Below, in pieces: positions 8,249 to 16,536 of a DNA stretch of 64,000 bases (positions within the stretch are counted from its first letter, which is position 1; each line of letters begins with the position of its first letter). This DNA is from Rouxiella badensis (GTDB lineage: Bacteria; Pseudomonadota; Gammaproteobacteria; Enterobacterales; Enterobacteriaceae). The notes beneath the pieces are model-generated. The model saw only the letters and a program-made list of their open reading frames with translations. It was not told the origin of the DNA and searched no databases. The DNA is taken from NCBI RefSeq assembly GCF_002093665.1, contig NZ_MRWE01000005.1, forward strand, positions 105,454 to 169,453. Direction: 5' to 3'. Both the position numbers and the translations under genes were made by a program.

Positions 8249-8773
8249 CTTCCGTCCTTCTAATTATTAAATTTAATAATTTCCGAAAAACACCGATAGC
8301 TGTTTAACGCCTTGAGGAAAGATACGCGAGCATGGGATTATTTATCAATAGATAATTTAATAGAGTGAAGCCTAATCGAAAATTCTTTATAGAGAGAGAT
8401 TCTTATTGCACCAGATAAAGGTGCGCAGCTAACACTGGCTGAAATTTACGACCAGTAATAATTTAATATAAAAAAGAACATATCACACCACGTCGTTAGT
8501 AACGAAAAGGTTAATTAACCGAGAGGTATTATTCAGAAACCCGATCAATAAGTAATTATTTAATCATTTCAATAAACCCCTCTTTTTGGCAAAAGAAAAG
8601 ATTCAAGAAAATGGCGCACAGTATAAATATGAAATTACCCTGTTCGAAGAAGGTACGATCGGCCCTGAGGAGCCAATAGCCCTATTCATTAAATTCCACA
8701 TTTCGCTCTACGTCGAAGTATCAGCGCGGCAAACCGCTAATCTTTCTCTTACATATTCGTAGGGAGAGAGATA
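8249..8773. promoter_or_regulatory. Divergent intergenic region with an 18-bp palindrome
   Basis: 525 bp between the alginate-lyase gene (leftward) and the ABM/ACT/ArsR operon (rightward). At 8263-8280 lies a perfect 18-bp A/T palindrome (ATTATTAAA / TTTAATAAT) immediately upstream of the lyase ribosome site, where it could serve as an operator. The middle is A/T-rich without a recognised site. No convincing KdgR box was found here, unlike upstream of the PL9 gene. A 58-codon open frame near the right end is listed separately. Confidence 0.5.
8586..8762 (+). CDS. Possible 58-residue ORF or gene remnant upstream of the ABM gene
   Basis: From a TTG at 8586 an open frame runs to a TAG at 8760-8762, which overlaps the ribosome site of the next gene. 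The translation (AKEKIQENGAQYKYEI, then TLFEEGTIGPEEPIALF) has protein-like composition with alternating polar and hydrophobic positions. No ribosome site precedes the TTG and I do not recognise a family. It may be a leader ORF coupled to the ABM gene, a decayed gene, or chance. Confidence 0.22.
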   Translation: MAKEKIQENGAQYKYEITLFEEGTIGPEEPIALFIKFHISLYVEVSARQTANLSLTYS

Positions 8774-9085
8774 ATGATCGCAGTGCTTTTTGAAGCTGAG
8801 TCCAATATTACTCTGCAGGAAAGATATTTGGCGCTCGCCGCCGAGCTAAAACCGATGCTCGCAGAGATTGACGGGTTTATTTCCATAGAGCGTTTTCAGA
8901 GCCTGGCATCAACGGGGAAAATTCTATCACTTTCCTGGTGGCGCGATGAAGAGGCGGTCCTGACCTGGAAAAAGAATATCTTCCATATGAGCGCACAGGC
9001 GGAAGGTCGGGATTCTATTTTCACATTTTACAGAATTCGTATCGCTCAGGTCATACGCGATTATTCATCGGAAGACAGAGGATAA
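8774..9085 (+). CDS. Antibiotic-biosynthesis-monooxygenase (ABM) domain protein
   Basis: A 103-residue single-domain protein of the ABM/ferredoxin-like dimeric alpha-beta barrel superfamily. The pattern MIAVLFEAE ... LKPMLAEIDGFISIERFQSL ... LSLSWWRDEEAVLTWKKNIFHMSAQAEGRDSIFTFYRIRIAQV is typical of these proteins, including WRDEEAV and the following H/Q region. Such proteins range from heme or quinol monooxygenases to proteins with no known reaction. GGGAGAGAG lies 5 nt before ATG. It is first of three close genes (3-bp gap to the ACT gene), followed by an ArsR-type regulator, so it is probably under that regulator's control. Substrate unknown. Confidence 0.75.
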   Translation: MIAVLFEAESNITLQERYLALAAELKPMLAEIDGFISIERFQSLASTGKILSLSWWRDEEAVLTWKKNIFHMSAQAEGRDSIFTFYRIRIAQVIRDYSSEDRG

Positions 9086-9088
9086 CAA

Positions 9089-9478
9089 ATGTACGATATT
9101 CACGTGATTCTGAAGAATATCCCGGGTGAACTGGCCTGGTTGGGTAAAATACTGGGGCATCACGGCGTCGGTCTGGAAGGAGGCGGCATTTTTACGGCAG
9201 GTAATGAATGCCACGCGCACTTCCTCGTTGAGGAGGGTAATAAAGCTAAATGGGTCCTTGAGAGTGAAGGGTTTAGGGTCAAAAGTATCAATGAACCCAT
9301 CATCAGAAAGCTTAAGCAGGAGTGCCCCGGCGAGTTTGGCGAAATTGCCGCCGCGTTGTCTAAAAACGGTGTTAATATTCTGACTCAGTACAGTGATCAT
9401 GCCAATAGACTGATTTTAATCACCGATAATCAACAAATTGCAGCTAAAATTACTGAGCCATGGGCTCCGGTTTCCTGA
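9089..9478 (+). CDS. Tandem ACT-domain-like small protein
   Basis: A 129-residue protein with two ACT-like halves. The first begins [34 protein letters not shown], the classic beta-strand then PGELA-helix-G pattern of ACT ligand-binding domains. The second repeats it as [39 protein letters not shown] proteins usually sense amino acids or other small ligands as dimers. There is no catalytic domain, so a sensor or adaptor role is likely. It starts 3 bp after the ABM gene and ends within or just before the ArsR gene. Confidence 0.72.
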   Translation: MYDIHVILKNIPGELAWLGKILGHHGVGLEGGGIFTAGNECHAHFLVEEGNKAKWVLESEGFRVKSINEPIIRKLKQECPGEFGEIAAALSKNGVNILTQYSDHANRLILITDNQQIAAKITEPWAPVS

Positions 9479-9483
9479 TAAAT

Positions 9484-10194
9484 ATGCTTAACAAAATCGA
9501 AGTCGATGATAGTGATACTCAGCTCGAATCCTCTATGGCGGCCCTCGCGGCCGCCATGTCTGACCCGTCGCGCGTCAAAATGTTGTGTGCGTTGATGGAC
9601 GGGAGAGCGTGGACCGCCACTGAACTCAGCGCCGTTGCGGATATTGCTTCATCAACGGCGAGCTCTCACCTGAACCGGCTGGTCAATAGCCATCTGATCA
9701 CTTGCCTTTCGCAGGGGAGACATCGTTATTATCGCCTTGCAGGCCATGAAGTTGGGCAGTTGGTCGAGATGATGATGGGTGTGTCGTGGAAAAGAATTCC
9801 CCCGCCTAAAACTCGAACTCCGGTGCAATTGAGAGTGGCACGTACCTGCTATGACCATTTGGCCGGAGAAGTCGCGGTAGAAATTTACGAATCTATGAGG
9901 CGCGAGGGCTGGATAAACGATGATGGCACTCACCTCACGGAAAAAGGTCACGAAAATTTTCAGCAAATGGGCGTCGTGCTTGACCCTAAAACCAAACGAA
10001 AGCCTTGCTGCGCCTGTCTGGACTGGAGCGAACGACGCTCTCATCTAGGGGGAGATGCTGGCGCTGCTTTTTTTACTCTCTGTGAACACCGGGGTTGGCT
10101 AAAACGCGTTCAGGGTTTCAGAGAGGTGAATATCACCTCATCAGGAAAGGCTGCCTTTCGAAAATGGTTTGCTCTGTCAGGCAATCCAGACTGA
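9484..10194 (+). CDS. ArsR-family winged-helix transcriptional regulator
   Basis: A 236-residue regulator. Residues about 20-95 form an ArsR/SmtB winged helix: AAAMSDPSRVKMLCALMDGRAWTATELSAVADIASSTASSHLNRLV, then the wing GRHRYYRLAGHEVGQLVE. The C-terminal half is a second domain with a cysteine cluster KPCCACLDWSERRSHLGG that could bind a metal or ligand; this larger architecture occurs in ArsR proteins that control small oxidoreductase genes. The start is uncertain: ATG at 9484, or ATG at 9460 which would overlap the ACT gene by 19 bp. As the last gene of the three-gene unit it probably autoregulates the ABM/ACT operon. Confidence 0.78.
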   Translation: MLNKIEVDDSDTQLESSMAALAAAMSDPSRVKMLCALMDGRAWTATELSAVADIASSTASSHLNRLVNSHLITCLSQGRHRYYRLAGHEVGQLVEMMMGVSWKRIPPPKTRTPVQLRVARTCYDHLAGEVAVEIYESMRREGWINDDGTHLTEKGHENFQQMGVVLDPKTKRKPCCACLDWSERRSHLGGDAGAAFFTLCEHRGWLKRVQGFREVNITSSGKAAFRKWFALSGNPD

Positions 10195-10238
10195 CCCACT
10201 ACGCCCTTTTATCGCAGGGACTCAGCGGCCTACTCCTG

Positions 10239-10469
10239 TCAGTCCTCGAGAAATTCAGGCAGATTTACCTTAGTCAGATAATGCCGCTGTATGCCTGCTA
10301 CAGGAGAATCAGGCCCCCTCAATGATTCCCTCGCTGTTGCGACTATAAACCCCAGCGCCCCCCAGCCGCTCGAATCAATAAATTGTCCGTTACAGCGCCT
10401 CAATCGCTTAAAAAGTTCTTCCCGCTCCTGGTCGGTAATCATGTCGGTGACGGTGATATCCAAAAGCAC
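10239..10469 (-). CDS. Small hypothetical protein
   Basis: A 76-residue open frame on the minus strand from GTG at 10469 (or 67 residues from ATG at 10442). The sequence has balanced composition: EREELFKRLRRC near the start, then a glycine-containing segment SSGWGALGFIVATA. I do not recognise a family, and no strong ribosome site is visible for either start. It is convergent with the ArsR gene. The remaining part of the 10,195-10,673 gap holds only the promoter region of the pectate lyase gene. Confidence 0.35.
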   Translation of the reverse strand: MLLDITVTDMITDQEREELFKRLRRCNGQFIDSSGWGALGFIVATARESLRGPDSPVAGIQRHYLTKVNLPEFLED

Positions 10470-10590
10470 GCCCTACTTCGAGGCTGTGCCGAAATACTAC
10501 GGGCATCGCAAAACGGTCCAAAAAAAGCTAACCCGCTTATTCAAACGTGAATCGCTTCACATTAATTCTCCCCAATCCTGCAATATAAAA

Positions 10591-10629
10591 TGCTATACAT
10601 TTAAAAATGAAACGTTGTTTCATTTTTAA
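10591..10629 (+). promoter_or_regulatory. Extended -10 promoter with a perfect KdgR operator
   Basis: An extended -10 (TGCTATACAT, 10591-10600) is immediately followed by a perfect 13-bp inverted repeat: TTAAAAATGAAAC (10601-10613) and GTTTCATTTTTAA (10617-10629) with spacer GTT. The central 19 bp fits the published KdgR consensus AATRAAAYRNYGTTTYATT at every position. KdgR bound here would sit over the transcription start and block the PL9 gene until pectin catabolites (KDG) release it. The operator ends 57 bp before the chosen start codon. Confidence 0.88.
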
Positions 10630-10685
10630 ATGGTCGGGTTCATCCCGTAACCAGCACAATTTATGTTTTTAGGATGAGAACAATT

Positions 10686-12854
10686 ATGTGGGAATCTAAG
10701 GTATTGATTGTTGCGCTGTCATGCGGAATAAGTGCGCAAGTCTTGGCGGGTACTGTGCCTGAAGCGAGCAGTCTGATTTGGCACAGCATCACCTTCGGTC
10801 AGTCGACCGACGTTAATTTCGCCACCAATGTCCTGCAGGATAAAATTGGCATCAATGAAACGCTTCTGGCGGACGGGAAATCCGTTCCCACGGCCGGTGT
10901 AAAACTTGCCACACCTTTTACGCTGGAAAGTCGAGGCGGTAAAATAGGTAACAGCCATGACGGCCTGACTTATTTCTATACACGACTGCCGGCTGATGTA
11001 AATTTCCAGCTGGAAGCCGATGTCACGCTGAATCAATTAGGTCCTGAAAACGGGGCAAAACCTGCCGGACAGGAAGGTGCCGGATTATTAGTACGCAATA
11101 TCCTGGGCAAGGCACGGCAACCAGTAACCAAACCCGGCGTTGAGGAGCTTCCGGCAGCCTCCAATATGGTGATGAACACGGTAATGGCAATCGGAGATAA
11201 GCCACAGGAAGTAGCCTTAATAGCCCGCCAGGGAGTGAAACATCCATGGGGTAATATCGGTATAGGTATTGTGCGCGAGGCCTATCATCCTTTGACAACG
11301 CCTGCACATTTCTCTTTGCGACTGACTCGGACCGATAATGGGTTTGAGGTCTCCTATGCGCCAGAAAGCAGCCACCGGTGGGTAAGTAAAACTCTCAATG
11401 GCGCTGACCTGATTACAAAGCTGGATAAAACGGGTTATTACGTTGGGTTTTTCGCCTCGCGCAACGCCCGCATTACCGTTAACCATACCAAACTGATACT
11501 CAGCGCGGCCGATACCCAACCGTCTCCGCCTTATGTCGCGCCGCCTCTCGAGCCCCATATCGAGATCATGTCATCGCCTGTTGTAGCAAGCCAGAACGGC
11601 ATTTTCCAGCTGCGAACCAATGAGCGCGGGCAGATACAGATCAAAATGGGTGAACAAACGCTGCTTAGCCAGACGGCTATTGGCGGTGGTGAAGCGGTCG
11701 CTGTACCATTTCATCTCCAACAACCCGAGGGCAAAATAAACATAGAATTTATCCCGGATAACGCTAAACCCCTGAGCCGCATTTTCCCTGTCAAACGGGT
11801 GCCGGTGAGTCATCCGCAGCGGCTTTACGTTTCAGCCAAGGGGGCAGCAGATAACGATGGAACTCGGCAACATCCGCTGGATTTCGCGACCGCAGTCAAC
11901 CTGTTAGCCCCCGGCGGCACGCTGTGGATGGCTGACGGTGAATACCCTGCCAGCGAGATCCCGGCAACGGCGAGTGGCACGGCAAAAAAACCTAAAACGC
12001 TGCGTCCGGAGAGTAATAACGTGGTGTTCAACGGGCTTACCCTCGACGCAAGCTATTGGCAAATTGAGGGGATCACCGTGACTCAAAAGAGCTTTCACAT
12101 TGCTGGTAGTTATAATCACATCAACAACGTTAAGGCACATAACGCAGACGATACGGGTATTTGGGTTGCCTCACCGGAGGGTATTGGCCGCGCACTTTGG
12201 GCCAGTCATAATCTAATAAGCAATTCAGAATCCTGGGGAAATAAAGATCCGGGGCATAAAAATGCCGATGGATTTGCAGTGAAAATGCGCGTAGGAGAGG
12301 GAAATCGCCTCGTTAACTGCTACTCGCACGATAACATCGATGACGGTTTTGATTTGTTCAACAAGATTGAAGACGGTCCGAACGGCAGCGTCACAATAGA
12401 AAACAGCCTCTCGGTACACAACGGCAGCAACGGCTTTAAACTCGGCGGCGAAGGCCTGCCTGTCGCTCATGTTATCCGCAATAATGTTGCCGTAGAAAAC
12501 GGCATGGACGGCTTCACCGATAACTTCAACCCAGGTGCCTTGATCGTTGAAAATAATCGTGCCGTTGACAATAAAAGATTCAACTTCCTGTTCCGTCCTT
12601 CACCCTATACCCCAGCGGATAAACAAGGAACGTTTAAAGCCAATATTTCGCTGAGATCCTCAGAGGGCAGATATAACGATGTAGTCAGCGGAAACGTAGA
12701 CAGCAGCAATTATTTCTATGCCCATCGCAGAACGGTGAATGCTTTGCATCAAGAGATCCAGCCCGACAGCTTTATTTCCACGCGGCTTCCAAGCCCCATT
12801 TCACGTCTTCCTGACGGAGAATTTAATTACTCCAATTTTTTAGCAAGGAAATAA
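10686..12854 (+). CDS. pelX: PL9 pectate lyase, PelX-like exopolygalacturonate lyase
   Basis: A 722-residue secreted or periplasmic lyase with a Sec signal peptide (cleaved after SAQVLA). About 370 N-terminal residues form beta-rich accessory domains; the C-terminal half, from RLYVSAKGAADNDGT, is a right-handed parallel beta-helix. The PL9 calcium site is complete: Asp528 in NADGF and Asp552/553/556 in DDGFD, with exactly the 24/25/28 spacing of Asp209/233/234/237 in Dickeya Pel9A; the likely Brønsted base is Lys585 in NGFKLGGEG. Length and domain order fit Dickeya PelX, a periplasmic exo-enzyme that releases unsaturated digalacturonate from oligomers. I chose ATG 10686 over ATG 10674 for signal-peptide form and AGGATGAG spacing. 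Controlled by the KdgR operator upstream; a KdgM porin gene follows 69 bp on. Confidence 0.88.
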   Translation: MWESKVLIVALSCGISAQVLAGTVPEASSLIWHSITFGQSTDVNFATNVLQDKIGINETLLADGKSVPTAGVKLATPFTLESRGGKIGNSHDGLTYFYTRLPADVNFQLEADVTLNQLGPENGAKPAGQEGAGLLVRNILGKARQPVTKPGVEELPAASNMVMNTVMAIGDKPQEVALIARQGVKHPWGNIGIGIVREAYHPLTTPAHFSLRLTRTDNGFEVSYAPESSHRWVSKTLNGADLITKLDKTGYYVGFFASRNARITVNHTKLILSAADTQPSPPYVAPPLEPHIEIMSSPVVASQNGIFQLRTNERGQIQIKMGEQTLLSQTAIGGGEAVAVPFHLQQPEGKINIEFIPDNAKPLSRIFPVKRVPVSHPQRLYVSAKGAADNDGTRQHPLDFATAVNLLAPGGTLWMADGEYPASEIPATASGTAKKPKTLRPESNNVVFNGLTLDASYWQIEGITVTQKSFHIAGSYNHINNVKAHNADDTGIWVASPEGIGRALWASHNLISNSESWGNKDPGHKNADGFAVKMRVGEGNRLVNCYSHDNIDDGFDLFNKIEDGPNGSVTIENSLSVHNGSNGFKLGGEGLPVAHVIRNNVAVENGMDGFTDNFNPGALIVENNRAVDNKRFNFLFRPSPYTPADKQGTFKANISLRSSEGRYNDVVSGNVDSSNYFYAHRRTVNALHQEIQPDSFISTRLPSPISRLPDGEFNYSNFLARK

Positions 12855-12869
12855 AGGCAGTTTCATTAA
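12851..12869 (+). promoter_or_regulatory. Degenerate KdgR-like site before the porin gene
   Basis: AAATAAAGGCA followed by a perfect half site GTTTCATT overlaps the pelX stop codon. The right arm fits the KdgR consensus fully, the left arm only partly (four mismatches). It could give the porin gene its own KdgR response, or be chance in A/T-rich sequence. Confidence 0.3.
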
Positions 12870-12923
12870 CAGGAAGAGACGCTAAATACCCTAATACTGC
12901 TCAATATTTCAGGGAGCTCTAAA

Positions 12924-13601
12924 ATGATAAATCACAGACTGCTGATCTGCGGCCTGCTGCTGGCCAGCGCAAGCAGTCATGCCGTTACCCTTGATATTCG
13001 ACACGAATGGCTTGATGACAGTAAACAGCATAAAGACCGGATCTTAATATCACACCGCTTTGCCAATGGTATCGGTTTATCTTTCGAAGATAAATGGCGC
13101 TCCGGGGATAATAACCCCAATCAACCGTTTAACAGAATGGTGGGTAACGGCACGGAAACGACGCTTACCTATCAATATAAAGCAACAAAGTCGTTTTTTT
13201 TGCAGCCAGGATTTGCCGCAGAGGTGAATTCCGGCAATAAAGTCTACAAGCCGTCGTTGGCCGCTGGATACACTTTCTCCAGCGGCATTTATTTTAATAC
13301 ACGCTATCGTTATGAAGAGACACACTATGACAACGGTAATAATGATAAAAAAACTCATCGCGGAGAGATTTGGCTCGGCTATCGCCTTGCCGACTGGCGT
13401 TTCGAATATAACTATATTTATAAACACAGTAATCAGGTTCTGTTTGATAATGCTAAATGGGACTATGAAGAAGATTTTAAAGTTGCCTACAACATCAATC
13501 ACCATTGGACGCCCTATGCCGAAATTGGCAATGTCTCGGTTCGAAAAAATACCCACGAAAGGCAGACCCGCCTGCGGGTGGGAATTCAATACAGCTTCTA
13601 A
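12924..13601 (+). CDS. kdgM: KdgM-family oligogalacturonate porin
   Basis: A 225-residue outer-membrane beta-barrel. Signal peptide MINHRLLICGLLLASASSHA is followed by alternating amphipathic strands such as VTLDIRHEWLDDSKQHKDRILISHRF and ends with a terminal Phe (QYSF), the barrel-assembly signal. Length and the opening strand match the KdgM family (KdgM, NanC, OmpL), monomeric 12-strand porins for acidic oligosaccharides. Arg and Lys residues recur along the strands, as expected for an anion-selective pore lining. It lies 69 bp downstream of the PL9 lyase gene with AGGGAGCTC before ATG. Together, oligogalacturonates enter through this porin and the periplasmic lyase trims them. A clean terminator follows. 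Confidence 0.87.
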   Translation: MINHRLLICGLLLASASSHAVTLDIRHEWLDDSKQHKDRILISHRFANGIGLSFEDKWRSGDNNPNQPFNRMVGNGTETTLTYQYKATKSFFLQPGFAAEVNSGNKVYKPSLAAGYTFSSGIYFNTRYRYEETHYDNGNNDKKTHRGEIWLGYRLADWRFEYNYIYKHSNQVLFDNAKWDYEEDFKVAYNINHHWTPYAEIGNVSVRKNTHERQTRLRVGIQYSF

Positions 13602-13654
13602 GGTTCGGTATAGGAAATGAAGCAAAATCTTGTCGAGTCCCTTTAACACCTCAC

Positions 13655-13695
13655 GACATATCAGAGTACAAGTCTGATATGTCAGGGAATTTTTT
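13655..13695 (+). terminator. Rho-independent terminator of the pelX-kdgM unit
   Basis: Perfect 11-bp stem GACATATCAGA / TCTGATATGTC (13655-13683, 7-nt loop), then AGGGAA and a run of six T. It lies 54 bp after the porin stop. The rest of the 13,602-13,940 gap is the ttcA upstream region, with no further gene seen. Confidence 0.8.
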
Positions 13696-13940
13696 AGGGC
13701 CTTTGCTGCACAGTCTGACTTTAGGTTAGTAGCAAACAGAACTCAACGCAGAAAACTGCCATGCCTTATACAGCCTCAATATCCTTAAAAACCCAGCCTA
13801 ACCCCGCTTAAAACGTGTTGGCTTTCGCCCGCGTAATCCGTAACATACACGCCAATTAACTCCGTGCCGCATTTTGTCGGCTGGCGCCAGCCTGAATATT
13901 GCCCCACTGGTGCCCTTTTTAGATCTCGAGTGTCGATATA

Positions 13941-14867
13941 ATGTTTGATAATCAAGAAGTTAGCAAGAAAGAGCAATACAACCTGAATAAACTCCAAAAG
14001 CGTCTGCGTCGTGACGTTGGTAAAGCTATTGCTGATTTTGGCATGATTGAAGAAGGCGACCGCATCATGGTCTGCCTGTCTGGTGGTAAAGACAGCTATA
14101 CCATGCTTGAAATTCTGCGCAATTTGCAGCAAAGCGCGCCGGTCAATTTCTCTCTGGTTGCCGTTAATCTTGACCAGAAACAACCGGGTTTCCCGGCGCA
14201 CATTCTGCCGGAATACCTTGATAAGCAGGGTGTCGAATACAAGATCGTTGAAGAAAATACCTACGCTATCGTAAAAGACAAAATCCCGGAGGGCAAAACC
14301 ACCTGCTCGCTGTGCTCCCGTCTGCGCCGCGGTATCCTTTACCGCACGGCTACCGAATTAGGCTGTACCAAAATCGCGCTCGGCCATCATCGCGACGATA
14401 TCCTGCAAACCCTGTTCCTCAACATGTTCTATGGCGGCAAACTGAAAGGTATGCCCCCTAAGCTGATGAGCGACGACGGCAAACACATCGTTATCCGCCC
14501 ACTGGCCTACTGCCGTGAAAAAGACATCGAGCGTTTTGCGATTGCTCGTGGTTATCCGATTATCCCTTGCAACCTGTGCGGCTCGCAGCCAAACCTACAG
14601 CGTCAGGTCATTAGCGACATGCTGAAAGACTGGGACAAACGTTATCCGGGCCGTATCGAGACCATGTTCAGCGCCATGCAGAACGTCGTGCCTTCGCACC
14701 TTAACGATACCAACCTGTTCGACTTCAAGGGCATCAAGCACGGTGATGAAATCGTTGACGGCGGTGATTTGGCCTTCGATCGCGAAGACATCCCAATGCA
14801 GCCCGTCGGCTGGCAGGCGGAAGAGGACCTGGTAGTCGAACGTCTTGACGTCCTGCAGATCAAGTAA
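13941..14867 (+). CDS. ttcA: tRNA 2-thiocytidine(32) synthetase TtcA
   Basis: A 308-residue ATP-dependent tRNA thiolase that converts C32 to s2C in a subset of tRNAs, using a [4Fe-4S] cluster. The PP-loop SGGKDS (residues 47-52) binds ATP; the [12 protein letters not shown] motif (first CxxC) and [11 protein letters not shown] (second cysteine pair) supply the cluster ligands. The sequence is nearly collinear with E. coli TtcA (311 residues) throughout. It is a single gene with its own terminator. In E. coli, ttcA also lies near the zntB/fnrS region, here 6 kb away with a transporter operon between them. Confidence 0.97.
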   Translation: MFDNQEVSKKEQYNLNKLQKRLRRDVGKAIADFGMIEEGDRIMVCLSGGKDSYTMLEILRNLQQSAPVNFSLVAVNLDQKQPGFPAHILPEYLDKQGVEYKIVEENTYAIVKDKIPEGKTTCSLCSRLRRGILYRTATELGCTKIALGHHRDDILQTLFLNMFYGGKLKGMPPKLMSDDGKHIVIRPLAYCREKDIERFAIARGYPIIPCNLCGSQPNLQRQVISDMLKDWDKRYPGRIETMFSAMQNVVPSHLNDTNLFDFKGIKHGDEIVDGGDLAFDREDIPMQPVGWQAEEDLVVERLDVLQIK

Positions 14868-14890
14868 TCCCCCGCCTCTGCGGACAAAAT

Positions 14891-14929
14891 AAAAAACGCG
14901 CTGAAGCCTAAGCTTACAGCGCGTTTTTT
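14891..14929. terminator. Bidirectional terminator between ttcA and the ABC operon
   Basis: A-run, then stem ACGCGCTG / CAGCGCGT, then a T-run. It is symmetrical, so it can stop both ttcA (rightward) and the convergent ABC transporter operon (leftward). Confidence 0.9.
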
Positions 14930-14949
14930 ATTACCTGTGTCGCAAAAAA

Positions 14950-16536
14950 TCAGGCCGTCTGTTCTTCCAGCCAACCGATACGCATCTCTGGCACCGAACG
15001 CAGCAGCTCCCGGGTGTAATTATCCAAAGGCTCTGAAAGCGTGGTGTTCACCGAGCCATTGCGCACAATCTCGCCTTTAAACAGCACGGCGACTTCGTCG
15101 GCAACCTCACGCACCACCTGCAGGTCATGAGTAATAAACAGGTATGAAATACCGGTCTGATGCTGAATCTGACGCAACAGTGCCAACACGTCGCGGGCAA
15201 CCAGCGGGTCCAGCGCTGAGGTGGGTTCATCACAGACAATCAGCTTGGGTTCAGCGGCCAGCGCGCGAGCAATACAGACGCGCTGCTTCTGTCCGCCCGA
15301 CAGCGCCGCAGGATAACGGGCAGCCAGTTCAGGACTCAGCCCCACCTGCGTCAGCAGCTCGGAAACGCGCTCGGCACGCTGCTGGCGGGTAAGTTCGGTG
15401 AAACACTCGAGCACGCGCGAAATCTGCTTGCCGATAATCTCTTTCGGGTTCAGCGCAGTATCGGGAATTTGATGGATAAGTTGTATATCACGTAGCTGTT
15501 GGCGACTGCGCGCCCGCAGACCTGCGCTCAACGCCTGCCCTTCAATGCTCACTTCGCCGTTTTCCGGCTTGTGCAGCCCGCAAATCACTTTGCCTAACGT
15601 CGATTTACCGGAACCCGATTCGCCAATAACCGCCAACGTCCGCCCCTGGGGTAGTGACAGGGAAAGATTTTTTAGCACCGGCTGATGATGGTATCGCGCG
15701 CTGATGTTATCGATGCGCAACAGCTCGGGCTGATTCATCGGCATCGCCTCGCGCGGTTCACCCTGTGCGGTCAGCAGGCGTTTGGTATAGTCTTGTTCCG
15801 GCGCGTGCAGCAGTCTTTCGGTGGTCGCGTGCTCCACCGTCTTGCCGTGCTGCAACACCATGATTCGATTGCTTATCTGCGCCACCACCGCCAGGTCATG
15901 GCTAATATAAATGGCCGCTACACCGGAAAGGCGGATGACGTCGGCAATGGCTTTGAGCACGCCAAGCTGGGTGGTCACGTCGAGCGCGGTGGTCGGCTCG
16001 TCGAAAATCAGTAACTCCGGTCCCGCGCAGAGCGCCATCGCTATCATGGCGCGCTGAAGTTGCCCGCCGGAAACCTGATGCGGATAGCGCTGATAAAACT
16101 GCGCCGGTTCCGGCAGACCCAGCTGGGTGAACAGTTCGATAGCTTTCGCCTGCGCCTGTTGGCGAGGAAGAATACGATGCTTGAGCGTCGCCTCGATAAC
16201 CTGTTCGCCGATAGTTATCGCAGGGTTAAACGCCGCGCCGGAAGATTGCGCCACATAGGCGATTTTTCTGCCGCGCAGCGTTCTCAACTGCCGCTGCGAC
16301 TGTCGGGCCAATTCAGTGCCATTAAATCTGATACTGCCCGACGCGATGCGCATGCCGTGACGGCAGTGGCCGAGAATCGCCAGTCCGATAGTCGATTTCC
16401 CCGCACCAGACTCGCCAATTAGTCCCAGCACTTCACCGGCCTTCAGGTCGAAGCTGACATTATCGACCAAACGGCGCTGAGTTTTATCGCTCGAAACCAC
16501 GACCAGCTGCTCAACCTGAAGCAAAGGATTACCCAT
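14950..16536 (-). CDS. Dipeptide-type ABC transporter, fused double ATPase
   Basis: A 528-residue protein with two complete ABC ATPase domains, as in YejF and GsiA, fusing the DppD and DppF functions. Domain 1 (about 5-265): Walker A GESGAGKST, signature VSGGQLQR, Walker B LLIFDEPTTALDV, switch His in SHDL. Domain 2 (about 275-520): GESGSGKST, LSGGQKQR, LIVCDEPTSALDP, THDL. Both sites look catalytically intact. It is the last gene of a five-gene leftward operon (methyltransferase, binding protein, two permeases, ATPase); its start overlaps the preceding permease gene by 8 bp. Substrate is unknown, but operon context with a homocysteine methyltransferase and MetJ boxes suggests a sulfur compound. 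Confidence 0.88.
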   Translation of the reverse strand: MGNPLLQVEQLVVVSSDKTQRRLVDNVSFDLKAGEVLGLIGESGAGKSTIGLAILGHCRHGMRIASGSIRFNGTELARQSQRQLRTLRGRKIAYVAQSSGAAFNPAITIGEQVIEATLKHRILPRQQAQAKAIELFTQLGLPEPAQFYQRYPHQVSGGQLQRAMIAMALCAGPELLIFDEPTTALDVTTQLGVLKAIADVIRLSGVAAIYISHDLAVVAQISNRIMVLQHGKTVEHATTERLLHAPEQDYTKRLLTAQGEPREAMPMNQPELLRIDNISARYHHQPVLKNLSLSLPQGRTLAVIGESGSGKSTLGKVICGLHKPENGEVSIEGQALSAGLRARSRQQLRDIQLIHQIPDTALNPKEIIGKQISRVLECFTELTRQQRAERVSELLTQVGLSPELAARYPAALSGGQKQRVCIARALAAEPKLIVCDEPTSALDPLVARDVLALLRQIQHQTGISYLFITHDLQVVREVADEVAVLFKGEIVRNGSVNTTLSEPLDNYTRELLRSVPEMRIGWLEEQTA

